Of a DNA stretch of 6,276 bases, positions 5,607 through 6,276 are shown one piece after another. How positions within the stretch are numbered: position 1 is the stretch's first letter; the number at the start of each line of letters is the position of its first letter. The stretch comes from Acidimicrobiia bacterium (GTDB lineage Bacteria > Actinomycetota > Acidimicrobiia > IMCC26256 > JAENVU01), in contig JADGON010000313.1 of the NCBI GenBank assembly GCA_017882945.1, positions 1 to 6,276 of the forward strand, in the 5' to 3' direction. Both the position numbers and the translations under genes were made by a program. The notes beneath the pieces are model-generated. The model had not been told where the DNA came from and made no database searches. It saw only the letters and a program-made list of their open reading frames with translations.

Positions 5607-6276
5607 GCTCGGAACCTCGGCTCATCACCGCGGTCGGGGCGGTTCCCGACTCGCCCGCGCGCGTGGATCCCCCGACCCGGGAGCCGTGGCGTCTCGGCCT
5701 CGTCCAGCACCGATGGAACCCGCATCCGGCGGAGCACCGCGCCGCGTTGGCGGCCGCCGTCCGCATGGCGGCCGCCGAAGGGGCACGACTCGTGTGCCTC
5801 CAGGAGCTGACGCTGTCGCCGTACTTCGCGATCACGCCGGACGGGCCTCACGCGGCCGGCGCGCAACCCGAGCCGCTCCCCGGCGGCCCGACCTACGAGT
5901 TCGCGGCGACGCTTGCTTCCGAGACCGGAGTCCCGGTGCACGCGTCGCTCTACGAGCAGTCCGCCGACGACGCTCTCGGGTTCAACACCGCGATCTGCGT
6001 TTCGCCGGACGGCACGTTGCTGGCGCGCACCCGCAAGATGCACCTGCCTGTCACCGCCGGCTACTACGAAGACCGCTACTTCCAGCCCGGTGACAGCGGC
6101 TACCCGGTCGTCGGCGTCGCCGATGCCCGCCTCGGATTCCCGACGTGCTGGGACGAGTGGTTCCCCGAGGTGGCTCGCGCCTACTCACTGCACGGTGCGG
6201 AGGTGCTCGTCTACCCGACGGCCATCGGCTCCGAGCCCGACCATCCCGCGTTCGACACCGAGCCGCTCTGGGAGCA
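5603..6276 (+). CDS. aguB: N-carbamoylputrescine amidase, cut off by window end
   Basis: This nitrilase-superfamily enzyme hydrolyses N-carbamoylputrescine to putrescine, CO2 and ammonia, the step after AguA. The visible 224 codons carry the Glu-Lys-Cys triad: E68 in 'LVCLQELTLSPYF', K145 in 'RTRKMHLPVTAGYYEDRYF', and C182 in 'GFPTCWDEWFPEVARAYSLH'. The following 'GAEVLVYPTAIGSEP' is characteristic of the AguB branch. The motif before the cysteine is GFPT rather than the usual G-V/L-x-I type, a mild deviation. The ATG sits in an ATGA overlap with the aguA stop, pointing to translational coupling. This start gives about 28 residues before the conserved 'WRLGLVQHRWNP', longer than usual; GTG 5663 would shorten it but lacks a ribosome binding site. 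The gene is open at the window edge and should need roughly 70-80 more codons. Confidence 0.93.
   Translation, partial: MSSEPRLITAVGAVPDSPARVDPPTREPWRLGLVQHRWNPHPAEHRAALAAAVRMAAAEGARLVCLQELTLSPYFAITPDGPHAAGAQPEPLPGGPTYEFAATLASETGVPVHASLYEQSADDALGFNTAICVSPDGTLLARTRKMHLPVTAGYYEDRYFQPGDSGYPVVGVADARLGFPTCWDEWFPEVARAYSLHGAEVLVYPTAIGSEPDHPAFDTEPLWE

Noticed and set aside
1..6276. CRISPR arrays, insertion sequences, attachment sites, RNA genes.
   Set aside because: No regularly spaced repeats, transposase motifs, long terminal inverted repeats or structured RNA signatures were found on reading both strands.

Overview
The window is a very GC-rich, gene-dense piece of chromosome whose codons end almost always in G or C. 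The base composition, an ANTAR-type regulator end, a class III nucleotidyl cyclase, GTG starts and a Gram-positive-type LexA box all suggest a high-GC actinobacterium. An uncultured Acidimicrobiia-like lineage is my guess, from style only. I see no tRNA, rRNA, insertion sequence, CRISPR array or phage gene.

Layout from left to right. (1) The 3' end of an ANTAR-domain RNA-binding regulator (2-157, +). (2) A single-domain VOC/glyoxalase-fold metalloprotein (235-681, +). (3) A leftward unit read from about 2300 down to 678: a stand-alone adenylate/guanylate cyclase domain protein (1564-2211), a polytopic membrane protein with one Ser-Pro-Cys-Gly motif (764-1537), and a very small ORF of 29 codons (678-767) that overlaps the membrane gene by GTGA. 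(4) A divergent intergenic region (2212-2461) carrying CGAAC-N4-GTTCG, a good match to the actinobacterial/Bacillus SOS (LexA) box. (5) An alpha/beta hydrolase (2462-3346, +). (6) An LtrA-family membrane protein (3343-4512, -). (7) A two-gene agmatine-to-putrescine pair: agmatine deiminase aguA (4569-5606, +) and N-carbamoylputrescine amidase aguB (5603 to the window edge, +), joined by an ATGA overlap.

How the genes work together. AguA and AguB catalyse consecutive steps: agmatine to N-carbamoylputrescine, then to putrescine. The cyclase, membrane protein and small ORF look co-transcribed, but I cannot name a pathway for them. The VOC protein, hydrolase and LtrA protein have recognisable folds but no clear link to their neighbours. 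Both convergent junctions (678-681 and 3343-3346) end in a shared CTAG that supplies a stop codon to each strand, and neither has a convincing terminator.

Nothing here is a clear new defence or mobile system. The parts most worth a second look are the cyclase/SPCG-membrane/small-ORF unit with its possible SOS control, and the missing substrate-specifying lysine in the cyclase.
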